A stretch of 64,000 nucleotides of DNA from Lutraria lutraria (GCA_964023205.1 OZ026835.1:9630414-9694413), one strand, 5' to 3'; shown: positions 37,701 to 52,700, counted from the stretch's first letter. The notes: generated from the letters alone by a model not told the origin. Numbers and translations: made by a program.

Positions 37701-40700
37701 ACTTTAACATCTCTATAGCAACAACCTCTCAACAGCGACATAATAACTTAAATCATGCGCACAAAGTGTACATACAGAGAAAAACTTTATGTTCGGACGA
37801 ACTTTTAGTTTTGTCCAGCAAAGTACAAATGTAGAATACAAAAGGGGATTTCCGTGGACAAAATGATTTCTGTACATTTGTATTTTAGCCATATTTACCA
37901 TATCCGTCCGTAACAAAGAAATACAAGGGAGCGTGTTATAGAGAAATTAATATATTTCACTGAAGCCGTGTTTTATTGTACAGTAAATTTAAGTCATAGA
38001 GGGGTCATTGTTCCCTTGGTGGATATGATTCGTTTGTGGCTCAGATTTTGTTTATAAGTCATTTTTTAGAGAACCATTCAACCATTGACATCGGTCCATC
38101 ATCTACAGTGAAACCTGTGTTGATGGCCACCTATGTGAACGACCAATTTGCGGTTACACTCAGTTTCAATCAACTTGCATGTAGTGAAGTGATATGATTC
38201 TATTCCGCTCCCTCCACCTGACCTCCACCTTTTTTATTTTATTGTAATGGAAAAAATGAAGCTTGTATAGTGAAACTATAAGCAGATCAAAAAGAGTTCA
38301 CTATAACTATATGCTGCTGTTCAACACACACGTTTATTATTATTGATATGTAATAAAAAACGTCCGAATAATGATTAATCATGCATTACGGTCACATTTC
38401 TACCCTTCTTTTTGATGGTCATATTTTACACGTTTGACTGTACCGTGTATTGTACTTTCTGTATACTATACAAGACAAGAAGATTCCGACATAAACTTCA
38501 TACTTCATTTAGATCTAAATTTAGATTATCCGTAAAGTAAAGTATTTTAGGATATACAGTGCAACCTCCCCAAAGCAACACCTGTTGGGAGAAGCAAAAT
38601 TATGCTGTTGTTGAGAGGTTGTTGCTGTAGAGAGGTTAAATTAATAGTTAAATATTACAGTTGAAAAAATCATGCTACTTTTGAAGGGAGGTTGTTGCTC
38701 AGGAGAGGGCCGCTCTGGAGAAGTAGCACGGTACATGTACAATAAAGTACATATTTTTTAGATGTTTACGTCACTGTTAAATCGAATTTGTTGAATTGTT
38801 GTAATAACTTATTGTAAAAAAAAAACGAGAACAGTAAAGTAACTTTGCTACAGATACGTGAAAAGTTGGCTACGCCTCATTTTACTGATCTTAAACAAAT
38901 TACACCAAATCACTAGAAAAGGAAATTCGATATGTATACAACGTAACTGTTGTGAATAAAAATGCATTTTAAACCCGCGCATGTTCTAAATTTTTCGTGA
39001 TATGTTTATAAATGCTTTGGCGGAACTAATAAGTTCGTACTTATGTAGATAACAGGCGCAATGATGCAGAAATTACAAAATATACTGACAATAATATAAC
39101 CATTAGACATGATACCCATCTTTACGCAATAGTAATTTTGTAAATTGAAGTTATTGTTATCCACTATTAAAGCGAACTTGTTTGAATGTCAATACAGTAA
39201 AATCTTTCACATCTGGGCTTGTCCGGAACCCGGGACAATTCCGGATAAGAGTGATCTCCGGATATGAAAAGTTTTATCTACAGACAGTAATGTTCAAATC
39301 TGTACAGAGAAGTCTGACCATGGTCAAACGTCAAGTGTAGAAGATATGCTTAAAAGTCCCTTAATCACCGACGTCTTGATCTTAGACGCATTGATAGCAT
39401 GTTATATTTAACATCAGATGGGTGTCCAGAATCTCTACTGAATATCACCTCAGGCCCCTTTCCCGCCAGCCTATGTCCCTGCAAGGGGGTTGGACATCAT
39501 TGAAAGATAGATATATACATGTATACTTAATACACACAATATAGTCCAATGCATATATGTATACAATTTACATATAAAAATTCGATAAATTTAGATAACT
39601 AAAAGTTTGTCAAACAAAATTTATAATTAGCACACCCACCAAATATGAAATTTATTTTTAGTTATTTTACCAATAACCCGTCGTGCACATTTGAACATAC
39701 ACATATACACATACAAGTTATGTACTTTTTACAATTGATCCTTCTTCTCACAATAGGAGCTCAGACTTCCGGAACAACCGGACAAGGTTGGCGCCTTTCA
39801 TTATGAGCCTTGTACTCACAGGAGCAGCCATGTTGTGCAAGGAGATTGGAGTGACAGCCATAGGAATTTGTGTCATCTATGACGTCATCAAGATGATAAA
39901 CCATTCAAGGTATATGCAATCAGATCGTTTATTAACTAAATTGGTCTTTTTTATTTTGTCTTGTACTTCAATAACTTCATCGACAAAGAACTTCGACTGA
40001 GAATAAACGGAAACTTCGATAACATGCATATAACTTGTTAACGGTGGTTAATTTAGGCTCTCGCCATTAACTGTTCATTGGTACATATTTTTCCGGTTGT
40101 TAATGGTGATCACCATATTAGCCAATCAAAACACGCTGATATTTCTCTAGAATTGTTGACCATTTAAGAAATTACTTCAAGACATAAAGCCAATACCTTA
40201 AACTATTAACATAACATGTCACCCTTGTATCTCCATACAGAAGTTTGTGCTGATTTATCATATAGGCAATATTGTATTGTGTACATAAGAAATGCGTCGT
40301 TTAGTCGAATCATTGAAAATACTGATCATGAATGAGATTTATTTCACGCTGTATGTATCACAATAAACTCTTTAATATGTTTGTACTTTTTATATCATTT
40401 ACATTGGATTTCGAGTCTGAATTGTCAATCAAATCACGACTTCCCTAAAGTTCGCCTTTGAAATGTAAACCTAGAATTAATTACGGTAATTTTTCATAGA
40501 TAAAATCATGCCTGCTTTACAAATTGTCAGTTTGCATTTGACACTCAATATATTAAAAGTTAAATCGCTATCAGAAAGATTGAAAATATGCATGAAAGTT
40601 GTTTAATCGCAAATCTAAGCCAGTCAGTTACTATGATAACCAATTTATGTGAGTTTTCATGAAATGTCTAAAACATGACATATGATGGTATCTTGAAAAC

Positions 40701-43700
40701 AAGTTGTTATCAAAGCAATTGCTTTTCTAATTAGCGATTCAGCCAAAATAATTCATATCATAAACCTTCAAACAGAATATTTATTACCTTTTTATCGAAA
40801 GTCATTTGATGTTGGATAATATTATACTGTACTGCACATCGGGATGAAAACTGTAAACCAATCCGCACTCATTGTTGTATAATGTTGCCGATCAGTACAC
40901 AATGCTCTGTACACAATTTTCTGTACACAAACACTGTACACAATTTTCTGTACGCAAACACTGTACACAATTCGCAGTATACAATTCTATGTACATAATT
41001 TTATGTACACAATTCCGATACACAATTCTCTGTACACAATTCTCTGTACACAATTCTCTGTACACAATTCGCAGTACACAATTCGCAGTACACAATTCTG
41101 TATTTTGCTGTATTGTATGTTTTCAGGATGAAGAAGACATTATTATCATCTTCTGTCGTCTGTAGAGTTATATCGGCAGCTGTTTGGGTAAGTAGTGCTT
41201 GCACAAAGCATATTAAGGAAGCATTAATAGAAATAGATTCCACTCGAAATGCAAGCATTTTCTGACGTAGTTAATTATCAATAATAAATCGTATACAATA
41301 TTGATGTCTTGCATTCGTATAATATAATTTGTAAAGATACTTTTGAGTATAAACATTGCACCATCAAGTCATGCTTGTTGGCTTGAGCTGAAGTCTTTGA
41401 CTGTCTTATCTATTAATAATAATTTTGACTTCTCATTCATACATGTTCTAGCAGTAGGTGGTAATGCTTAAGACTGCTGTTACTATTTCAGACAATGGTC
41501 GTAATGAATTTTCGCGTAAGAATCATGGGAAGAACTTTGCCAAAATTTATCCCATCAGCTAATCCAGCCTCGTTTTCAGACAGCATGCCAACTAGGTAAT
41601 ACAATACACTTCTAGTTATTTATATCTAAAAACACCTACAAGTTCTGTATTTTAACTGTGGTTTAACGAACCACCATCCTTCGGTAAGCTAGTTGTACAG
41701 CTTTTACACTTGCGAATTTTATTTTGTCCTGTATGGGATTCGAGCAACGGTGAGGGGCTAGTGATAGCTAGTGATAGCTAGTCAGATACCATTGCCATTC
41801 GATCAGGGAAGCCACCTGGATAATGGATGTCCGTTGGCGAAGTCGAAACCAAACTGATATAGCAAATTCATTTAATTAGTTTAAACTGATCTGAATTAAT
41901 TCTAAGTAAATTTGTTCGTTTGACCCAATAAGCAAGTGTTACCTTTGCAATCATGGGTACGTGAATTCGATCTTCGGGCTCGGAGTAATTATGTTCTCTG
42001 TGACAATTTGGTCGAAGTTAGTAAGTCATTCGTCCTCCGTGACTGCCTAGGAAAATTCAATTGTAGAATTTAGCAGTTATTTGTGGAGAATAAACTTAAG
42101 CACACTGGTTCTAAATCCATGAACATTTCATCTATCTGTTGAAACTTTAATAATCGCGCTGTTTTCTGATGTTTTACTACATAATCATATTGGTGTTAAA
42201 TTCAATTAACTTTAAGTATTTCTCAGTTTTATGAGAGTGTCATCCAACGCCAAATCATTAACCACTCTGCCATCTGTATACGTTTAATGAACGGATTAAG
42301 TAGAAAAATAATGGATAATAACACGGAAAATGATGATAGAATAATGTACAAAACGTGTATTTATTAATACGATCATGGCGATTTTTACAATCTATATCAC
42401 CCTGTTTTGAAGAACATTAATTCAAGACCGTTTTTATATTATCTACATTAAACATTTTTAATAGGTTCGTCTCAAAATGTAGACCATGTTTTGGGCATAA
42501 AGGGGGTCAGGCTTAGTTTTAAGAATTACTTACAGATTTGGTTTATTATTTCATTACCCCTACTTGTTCAATATAAGATGGTTAGTTTATTTATAAAATA
42601 TCCAGAAGCCATATTCCTGTACATAAATATAGATATTCAAGTTTAATATCATAATATACTTTATAACTTTATAAGCACTAACAGCACGAGGGACAAGCCA
42701 TGGTCGTAGGTACAAACATCGCTAAGGATGTTCGAACGAAATGCGAGAGTTATTTTTAGATATTTTAGCTATTTAAATCGCAAAAAAGTGGAAATAACAG
42801 TGAACAATCTTTTTTTTATAAAACATGCATTTCCGAATGGAAACTTAATAGTTTTTTTTTCAAACTACAAATACAAACTTACTTCACTGATAAGTACTTA
42901 TTTTATTTCCTTTTTAGGATTGATTAGAAAATTTATTGATAGTTTCGTATTAAATATATTTTTATTACTATCTAATCTGTATAGTGTAGACTGTGTATGT
43001 TTTTTTATTACTTTAGTGGCAAGTTTTAGCTTTGTGTGGGAGAAAAGATGTCCCAGTCTGATCAATCTAATCATATGATACAACATTGCTATAAAAATTA
43101 TTCGTAATTTTTATCAATTTATTCGCAATTTGATGAAATTATCAAGATCTTGTCATTGGAGATGTACATAAAAAATTGATTACATATGAAAAACGCGTTA
43201 GGACGTTTTATATGTAATGGTCCGAACATGATATTTCAGACAATATTGATATGTTATTTATAACATGATGAATGACCAGATTTTAAAATTACTCTAAATG
43301 ACAAATAAATTCGATTTCAACACAATGAAATTGTCAACTCGACGTAAAATAAATCCAATTTTAAATATATTATATCAATTTTTTATGCTAACCGGCATCT
43401 CTATACAATTTCGCATTAAAGCGAATCGTAACGGGTCCACCAATGAGGCTTTTCTTATGACGTATAATGTAGATACAGAAAAACCTCGACATCGATAATA
43501 AGACTAAACATTCTTGTCTTTAGCTAGCTGTATTATCAAGTTGAATTGCGAATTTTCAAGCTTATTTGAAAGGAAAGAAATATGAAATCCCAAATACTAA
43601 CTGCGTACTATCTTTATACAACTAAAGCGTAACTGTGTCATAAGTTGCGACTCACAAGTGAGCCGATATCAGTAAAAGTTATTTAAAATTAATAAAAAAA

Positions 43701-46700
43701 AATTGAAATTATTACGTTTTCTCTTTCCTTTCAATGACTTTGTGACTGTATTATAAAGCTAGGCTTTAATTTTATTTATTTCTATCAAAATTGAGTTTTA
43801 GTTATCCTAGTTTTCTATCGTTTGTTTGAAATGTTGAAAAAAGACAATTTGTCCATTTTACTTCATGTAAGCATAATAAATCACTATTAAAACATAATTA
43901 AATTAAGTTGATATTGAAAATATAACTTACATGACTATTTCTTATAGACATAGGAAAAAGCTAAATCATTCGAAAATGACAATTGTACATTAAACAAGAT
44001 GAAAATAAACGTAGATTTTATGAATTAACAATATGATGTACTATTATGGAAATGGGATTCTTTGATCTAAACGATATGATTTAAGGGCTCTGAGTTCATA
44101 TCTAGGGTACAAAAGGTCATCCCATACACGAACTCAACACATACCGTATTCAACAGTCTAACATAATTTATTACCTTCGTAAATTTGAAATATACAGTAA
44201 AATCTTATTAAGGGGTCATATCACATTAGGGGTCATATCAATATAAGGATCACCCTGTTCATTACTAATACCTAAAGAAGTGTGCGTACATGCGTACGTT
44301 CGTGTCATTGTATGCGTTCATTGTCACATTTGCTTGCAATATAATTTAACCGTCAGAAATACTTAAAACATTAAAATGAATTATATCAAAAAGTGTTTGA
44401 TAGATAAACAGTAAGACTTGGGTTAAGACCTGAGAAATGATACTACCTGGTCGTTACGGTAAGTATCGATGGTTATATTAGTTTCTGTTCTCTTCTATAT
44501 ATTTGTTGATTAATTTACTAGTACATGTATCTCTGAAAAATGGCCGTTTTTCATTGAGACCTCTTGTTTACATTACAAAAGATAGTCGTTATAACCAAGT
44601 TTGACTTTATCTGATAACATGTTTGCATCATTTAGCATTGTAGAAATAATAAAAGTACACACAATTTAAACTGACTTCAAATTTAGCCCTAGCTATGAAC
44701 CTTTTGCCCTTAAGCTAGTTATGCGTCTTGGGTTTAGATTTTAATGTTATGTCCAATATGTAAGAGCATACTGTGTTAGTACCTACATCCTAACTGCACA
44801 AAAACATAATCATTTCCTACCAATCGTTTATCCATGGGTTTAAGACCAGATAAACTGATTTAGAAGCGCTAATCATCAAGCATCATTGAGGACGACATAC
44901 CATCAACGTGTGTGAATATAACAGGCTGTTTAAGAATCTAAGACGAATTACGTTACTTAATGTCCCTCGCCTCATCATTATGTAACATTTATCGTCAAGT
45001 TATTGTCATATAATGTGAGAATGTTTACTTTATGTTGCGCTGTCTTGGAATAAACTTATCTAAAATGCTTCCGTCCGTTTTTTATGTCTAGATTAGAATC
45101 AGAACACAAAAGGACATCGCAATAAAGATTAAGCTTTAACGAGTTGCGATAAAGCGATGTCATTTTATTATACAATGGACCCATAATACAGTAAAACTGC
45201 ACTTACTGAAACACTTCATGTGTAAGACAACCGCGAACTAAGGACCCTTTTTCAATATGTCTTTTATATTTCAAGTTTTAAGTTGATAATATGTGGACGT
45301 CTTTATCGATCCCTCAAAGAGAGTATTTATACTTATGGGCGATTTTCCGTACACAACATACAGTGACATTACGTTAACAGATATACTGACGTGCAAAATA
45401 CAGAAGAATTAAGAAACTATTACATTTTATTTTTGTTATACAATGAACGAGGTTCTGCAGTGTTACTGCATACAACAAATTTTCATATTCACGATTAACG
45501 CCAAAAATATACCTACAATAATCGTATCATGTAGCGCTGAGTCATATAACATCGCATGTCTGTTATACAATTTTAGCAAACCTATTTTTGACGTTTATTC
45601 TAATGCTATAACATATAAATATAATACAATTTTTGAATTGTGTTAAAAAAAGTACTGGATTTACGGGCTTTCAAGACATCGTGACTATTGCAGTTCAGTT
45701 AAAACATTTTATTAACGGGAAGAGGAGATATTTCCTTGCATCAGTAAAATTCAGTTTGTACTTTGAAACATCAGTTTTAGAATTCATAGCATAAACTAAC
45801 ACAAGGCAAATACTTCAGGGCCTCATATATGTAAAAAAGTGATAATTCTTTATTCATAAATTTCATTTTTTCAGTAATGCACAAAACTATTTACGTGATG
45901 CACAATATTTAGTTACAATTTACGATAATGTTCTGTCAACACAAAGATGATATATAATGCTTTAAGCACTTTAGGTCAGTTAATGTTAGTATGTCTAAAC
46001 ATAAAATCTGACTCACGCATAATAAAATTTTAATTTATTTACGCGATGCACAGATTATATAAAGATTAATGTGCATCTTCGCTGCTCGTCTGTTGTTGGC
46101 ATATTGTAACAAGTATGACGTTATCTTAGAAGAAAAACGACACCTCACACGGAAAACATAAAAAATATGAAACTTTTGAATGAATAAATCATAAGTTTTC
46201 CGAACACCTCGTAGAAAGCCGACTCTTCTCTTTTTAACCGTTTTTCTCACTTTTTTCTTGTCAAATTGTATCGTCTGTAAGACGCCTGTCATCGTCTGCT
46301 TGATTTTATCAATTTTACTCATCTTGTTCACATTGAGTGTCAGTTCTGAATCAGCCTTGTTTATTTACGTCATTAACTATTACACTATATTATAATTTCG
46401 TATATTATAGCAAGAACTTATATACATACATATAGAAGTCCTTGAATACAGCAAAAATAATTAAATTCAAATTATGCTAGATTCTTATAGCAAAAATGAC
46501 TTCTAAAATCGTAAACATATTAAAATATAAATCACCACAGGTGTTAATCTCGTTTAATTGGCGCATAAAATTCATTTATATTTTGTAAGGCATATGTCTC
46601 TTGCGTCAAATACTTGCAACATCCCCAACAGAGTAATAAAGCCCGATTACTTGTTTAGTTGGCGTTTGTATGTCAAATCATAGTTTGAAACCCAATTTGT

Positions 46701-49700
46701 GCAACACAAGTCCTAATGGAAATAATTAGTTTCGCTGTTTGTATAAAAACTACAGATGAGCCCCTGTATTCCTGTTGATTTGTATGATCTAAATATTTGA
46801 ACCCCATCTTTGAAAAATAGAATGAAATCACTAGGTTCCCATAAAAATATAGAAAACATTAATATTTTTATTGAAAAGATTCATTCAACGAAAAGGGCTT
46901 CCATGTAGGATTAATTTCCTTACAGCTCGTCCTAGATACCTGTCTGACACCCACGAAGAATTTAATACATATATAGTAATAAACGATTTGCGTAAGTTCA
47001 AGGTGGTGAATCAGTCAGTGTGTCGGATAGAGATTATGGTAATGGAATCAATTGGATGGTTTCAATTGACACAGTTTAGCCATCGCGGATATAGTTAGCA
47101 ATTTTACGCCTCGTTGAAACTGCAAAGGGATTTACCATCTAAAGCTGATTTACGGCGACATCCAGAACATTATAAGAGCCATTGATATGTATGCCAACTT
47201 GTTCGATAAAGATAAACCCAGTGTTATATTAAAATATTTTATTATTGATCTGTCACAAAATTAGAATACTCTGGGCTCTGGTCGATAGGATTCCTCGTAT
47301 GCACAAGAAGTAATATTCAATGTTTCGTCCTCTTCCAATCGGTAGTAATTTTTAACAAGGCCTTCAAACAAATTGAAGCTTAAAAAGAGGCGAGGCTCTT
47401 GTAGCATGAAAACGACGACAGCTGATAAACGTGTCAATGGACTGATTTCAAATATGATGCGAAAATAAGTTTTAATTACTTATCAAAATTTCAATGCTAA
47501 AACGTAATTCAGACAAAACTTTGATGAGAAGGATGTTGACGTAATCTAAGATAATCCACACACAGAAACAAACGATATTGCATTACTAAAATGGCGGTGA
47601 CAATTGCAATGTCTAATCTATATCGACATGCCTTGAAATATCATAACTATATCATCTTGATATTTGAGTTAGGGATCCGTCTCGACAGAGATCTTTTGTT
47701 CGTAGAATGATTGCAATGTTTGAATCACAGGCTACCGGCATGTGACAATAGCAAAATAAATTTTCAATTTTTTTTTTTTCACCAGATATCTATTATTACT
47801 CTATAATATATCTATTATTACTCTATAATATATATATTTTTGAAACTTTATTTTGCTGTTATCACATGCCGGTAGCCTGTGGTTTGAATGAAGACGTCAT
47901 ATTTTGGCACTTTTAGCTGGACAATTGCTTAAATATTTAGTAATTTATCCTTATAGGTGGATGACATACGGATACCTTTGGGCTTATAACTTCTGGTTGT
48001 TATTGTCTCCGTTTTCTTTATGTTACGATTGGCAGCATGGAAGTATTCCGCTTGTTGAGAATTTGTCTGATACTCGTAACTTAGCAACCATCGTCTGCAT
48101 CACTGTCCTGTTGTACATTTTGTACCAGACGATAAAGGATTGGAAAAGTTTGCTTTACAAAGTAAGAACTCAGTCGATTTTTGATAGTAATTTTATTATT
48201 ATGCAGTTCAAGATTTTGCCCAGAATTGTTGACACTGATACCGATCATTTAACGTAAATGACAGAAATCGATGACGATTTCACATCCAGGCATATGTTCT
48301 TTGATCTGTTCGATATCCTACTGAACAAAAAAAACATGAATGAGAAAAGGATATTACATCTGTAACAACCCCCTTGTGTACTAAAAGGATTTTATTTGCT
48401 AGTAATTGTGCTTTTTAAATATATAATCACTCTTTTCGTGGACCTGTTTGTTAGCTATACTTATTTCTATGTTCTAATTATTAAGTTGCACTACCGTAAT
48501 GTATAATGCTCATGTGGACTTTGGGCTGGTGGCCAAGAATTGCTCACAAATATTTTTTTGTTTAGTATACTATTGTAACACAATAAACCGACGAATCTCA
48601 TCAACACCTATTTTGAAAATTTAAAACAGGACTTTTCATACATTCACGATGTACAATATTTTCTGCATAATTATGTTCGTAAAATGCACCAAGTGTGAAA
48701 TTTGCACGAAGCGTGGGTGTGTGTGGGTGTGGGTGGGTCACGCGTGTATGCATTCATCATCAATTATCTCTCTCCAAAAAGTATATCGACAAACAAATTG
48801 ATGTTTAATTCGTGCGTGTATGAATCATAATGTATTTGCTTATGTTTTACCCGGGGTGTCATCCGGCTTCAGTAAGCACGCGAAGAAATAAGATTCAAAT
48901 GTCAAACTACATGTCCTGCTTTTTGGATACCATACTAAGCATGTTAAATATATCTATATATTGACAGACAGACGACAAGCGATCTTCAAACAATATATTG
49001 TTGATGTCAACAACCATGACAATAATTCCGTTTGTTCCGGCTTCAAACTTACTTTTCCCTGTAGGATTTGTCCTGGCTGAACGGGTTTTATACATACCAA
49101 GGTATACATTTATCATATTACTAGTCGTTATTCTTATTGTGTGTAACATTATCATAAATGATCATCATCATAATTATAACAGGCTTCAACAAATACCAGC
49201 AGCACCTTTAGTAGTAAAAGCAAGAGCTATATAAGACAAAGCAAAAGCGGCAAAAAACAGCTAAATCTGCAACAGCAAAAACAATAAAAGTACTAGCTAC
49301 CCTGAAAGAACAACATCTACAACAATCACTGCAACATATGAGTTACTTCCGTATACAAAAGTTCTACCATTTTTATATGCCCGTTTGAAAAACGGGTCGT
49401 ATTAAGGAAACACAAACGGCGGACGGGCGGCTTCCACAAAGGTGTCCGCTCTGCAATTCAAAGAGTTCTATTCGGATCCTGACCAAACTCAATGGAAATG
49501 TTTAAGGCCATGAGATCTCGGTCAAGTTCGATAACCAGCCCAATCGGTCCAGGCTTTTTATGACCTGGCACTCTTGTTTTCATTATTTCAGTTTGGGCTT
49601 CTGCATGTGTGTTGCTATTGGTATCTTCAAGTTGTATGAAAGATGGCCGAAGTACAGATATCACGTGATGTTAGCTACTTCCGTCTTATTGCTGCTGTTG

Positions 49701-52700
49701 GTGATTAAAACATGGAAGCAAAACATGATATGGGAATCTAGAGAAAGTTTATTCCGGTGAGTCTCGTATCCAAGGTAGTTAATTAACCAAATCCTGACCT
49801 AACGGCCACCTTAAAATAAACTCCACAGGCAGCGAGCGGCCTCTGTGTTTCACATATATATAGATAAAGGAGATATTTATCGATATAGGAGATATAAGAC
49901 AGGCTTTCAAGAACAAATATCTAACTGATATTATATCATGCCTTACGGTCGACACATATGCTAACGTTATACCTTGTAAACCATACACTAAACAAACTCA
50001 TACAGAACGATACCCAGATTTTATTATAGAGACAAAGTCTCCGAGTGATATTTAACGAAATGAAGTGTTGGGAGTTATTCTTCAAACACATGGTAGAAGA
50101 TGCAGACACTGTATGTAAGATTTATGTCTTTCTGTAGTTTGTACAAATCTTCAACTTTATTTGACTATGATTAGGTAATAGCACATGAGCTTCACAACGG
50201 CGGAACGTTTTCTTTTTATATACTCTAGATCAGCCTGGGATTGTGTACCTATATCATTAAGGGAATTTATTACATTACCGCATTTATTTTTTCTATTTGT
50301 CTTGGCTAAGCCTCATAATGGGCTACAATAACACATTCAATAATAGTTGAAATATAAGTTAACAAACTATTGAGAAAAATCAACATTATTTGAAGTTCGT
50401 AGGTAAATATTAGTGTCTTCCCATCAGTAGAAACAAGACTTTCGTTAATCTCGAGAAGACAAGTAAAGGAGGATACTAGACACATCAATCAAAACACGTG
50501 ACTTTGAATGTTTGCATAATTGTTAATAATTGATTGATAACACATAGTGAAATACAGTACAGTCAAACATGAGATCAGAGACCCTAAGAAGGAAGACAAA
50601 ATATTTAAACAGGTCGCTAGGTTTAGAAGTGCATCTAGTCTGTTGAGTAAATAGATATGTGCAGAGGTTTGAGGAATGGTCCTCTTAGGTGGACAATACA
50701 GAAAAATATTGACGTTTGACGTAACAAAGTATTCGTTATGTGAGGAATCGCTGTTAGTACAGGATTTTCTGTATTTAGATGGTAATGTACATGTGACTGG
50801 GTACATTAGTTTTTAAGTGTTCCGTACCAGGTTATTGGTGTCACTGCCTTTTAGTCTCTACATTAAGGATAAGCTGTACCGTTGCTCATCACGCTTATAT
50901 GTACCATTTATATTAAGATATACTAAAATTAATTGTTTTATTCTAAAATATTAAGAAACCTACCATTCACCATAATACTAAACTATTCGTTATCAGTATT
51001 TTAATTTTGTATGCGTTATCCGAATAGTAATAAATACAGTAAAACAAGATTATAGTGAACTCTGATAAAGTGAGAAATATTGGATACAATAATCTATTTA
51101 CAAGTGTATTCTTCCTCGAACATACTGTCTTTATTTCTCGATTATTAATATAGTAAAGTAGGAAAATATTGAAGTAATTAATTAGATCCCAAGATTTTAG
51201 CTATAACCGTGTTCTACTGTATTTTACAAGCAAACAGACAACGGAAAGGTTGTTCTCAATGCTGTAATATTCAGTAAAACCTCAAAATGTAATTCTTCTA
51301 GTAAATTATGCTAATTTTAAAAAAACGCGCTAATTTTATAATCGAAATCCTCGGATTTCTTCCAAGAACCTTTTGACCTTTCGAAAGTTCTCTAATTTTG
51401 AAAAAATGAATGGTTAGTCGATATGAAGAATTATGGAAACTCGTTTTACACATTGGTACATTTTGGTGTTCTAATTATTATACAATTTAAACTCCAAAAC
51501 TTCCCTTTTTGTATTACAGATCCGGGTTACATGTCCTTCCACACAATGCTAAGGTTCATTTTAACTACGCAAACTTACTGAAAGATAGAGAGATGACAGA
51601 CGAGGCTATTCTTCATTATAGAACAGCAATCAGGTACTATCAGTATAACTTATTTGCATTTATTTGCATATTTAACCACTGATTAATTATTTTAAGCTTA
51701 AGTCAAAATATTTTTTTTGCTATTATTGGCAGTGTTATATATCTGCGGTGTGAATTATTGGCGGGGTTTTGAATTGGCTGAAACCTATCAACCGCCAAAA
51801 TAGCGAACATTAAACCACCGCCAAAATTTCAACGTATACATGTATACGTACAGTACATAAAATACATGTATATGTATAAATCTTATTAACACTTACAGGC
51901 AACTAAATGTGTAAACATGTAAAACAAAAACAAACAAAAATTTTTTCGTATTTGCTTAACCTGGAAAAATATAGTATTTGGTTGTATGCACAAAGGAACC
52001 TCTATAATCCGACCAAGTCCTGAGCAGGGAAAAGTCTGGATTTAAATTTTTTGTGGGTTAGAGACGTATATTTTAAAGTAAGTAGTTTAAAGAACTTACA
52101 AGTTTGTCCAGATCACGATTTTTCGAATTATAGTAGTACTGAGTAGAATAGGCCTTCTAAACGTGGTCCTGATTAGACTGTGTCTTATTAGAGTGGTCCA
52201 GATTAGGGTGGGTCTTATTAGAGTGGTCCAGATTAGGGTGGGCCTTATTAGAGTGGTCCAGATTAGGGTGGGTCTTATTAGAGTGGTCCAGATTAGGGTG
52301 GTCCAGATTAGAGTGGTCCTGATTATGGTGGGCCTTATTAGAGTGGTCCAGATTAGGGTGGGCCTTATTAGAGTGGTCCAGATTAGGGTGGGTCTTATTA
52401 GAGTGGTCCAGATTAGGGTGGGCCTTATTAGAGTGGTCCAGATTAGGGTGGGTCTTATTAGAGTGGTCCAGATTAGGGTGGGCCTTATTAGAGTGGTCCT
52501 GATTATGGTGGGCCTTATTAGAGTGGTCCAGATTAGGGTGGGCCTTATTAGAGTGGTCCAGATTAGGGTGGGTCTTATTAGAGTGGTCCAGATTAGGGTG
52601 GGCCTTATTAGAGTGGTCCAGATTAGGGTGGGTCTTATTAGAGTGGTCCAGATTAGGGTGGGCCTTATTAGAGTGGTCCTGATTATGGTGGGCCTTATTA

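Larger units (their letters stand above)
37599..39756. other. TMTC1 intron 3, with two opposed copies of one MITE
   Basis: A minus-oriented copy begins 14 bases past the exon 3 donor (37613) and a plus-oriented copy spans 38557-38731. At 39192-39265 a CAGTAAAATCT start is followed by a CCGGAACCCGGGACAATTCC-type patch that may be the end of another element. The rest is AT-rich. Confidence 0.65.
41596..47956. other. TMTC1 intron 6 (6.4 kb)
   Basis: It contains two SINEs near its start (41668-41820 minus, 41941-42125 plus), a palindrome at 46411-46444 and a 156-bp MITE (47726-47881) close to its 3' end. The open frames around 42728-43078 and 46035-46331 have no family resemblance, and I do not support them as genes. 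The remainder is AT-rich. Confidence 0.7.

Noticed and set aside
42728..43078. 116-residue hydrophobic plus-strand frame in TMTC1 intron 6
   Set aside because: Phe/Leu/Ile/Val runs from T-rich DNA mimic membrane helices; no conserved motif and not needed by the TMTC1 exon chain, which is already in phase without it.
46035..46331. 98-residue basic minus-strand frame (KKKVRKTVKKRRVGF)
   Set aside because: Lies deep in an intron, no family resemblance, no splice or poly(A) support; Lys/Arg richness fits AT-rich chance sequence.
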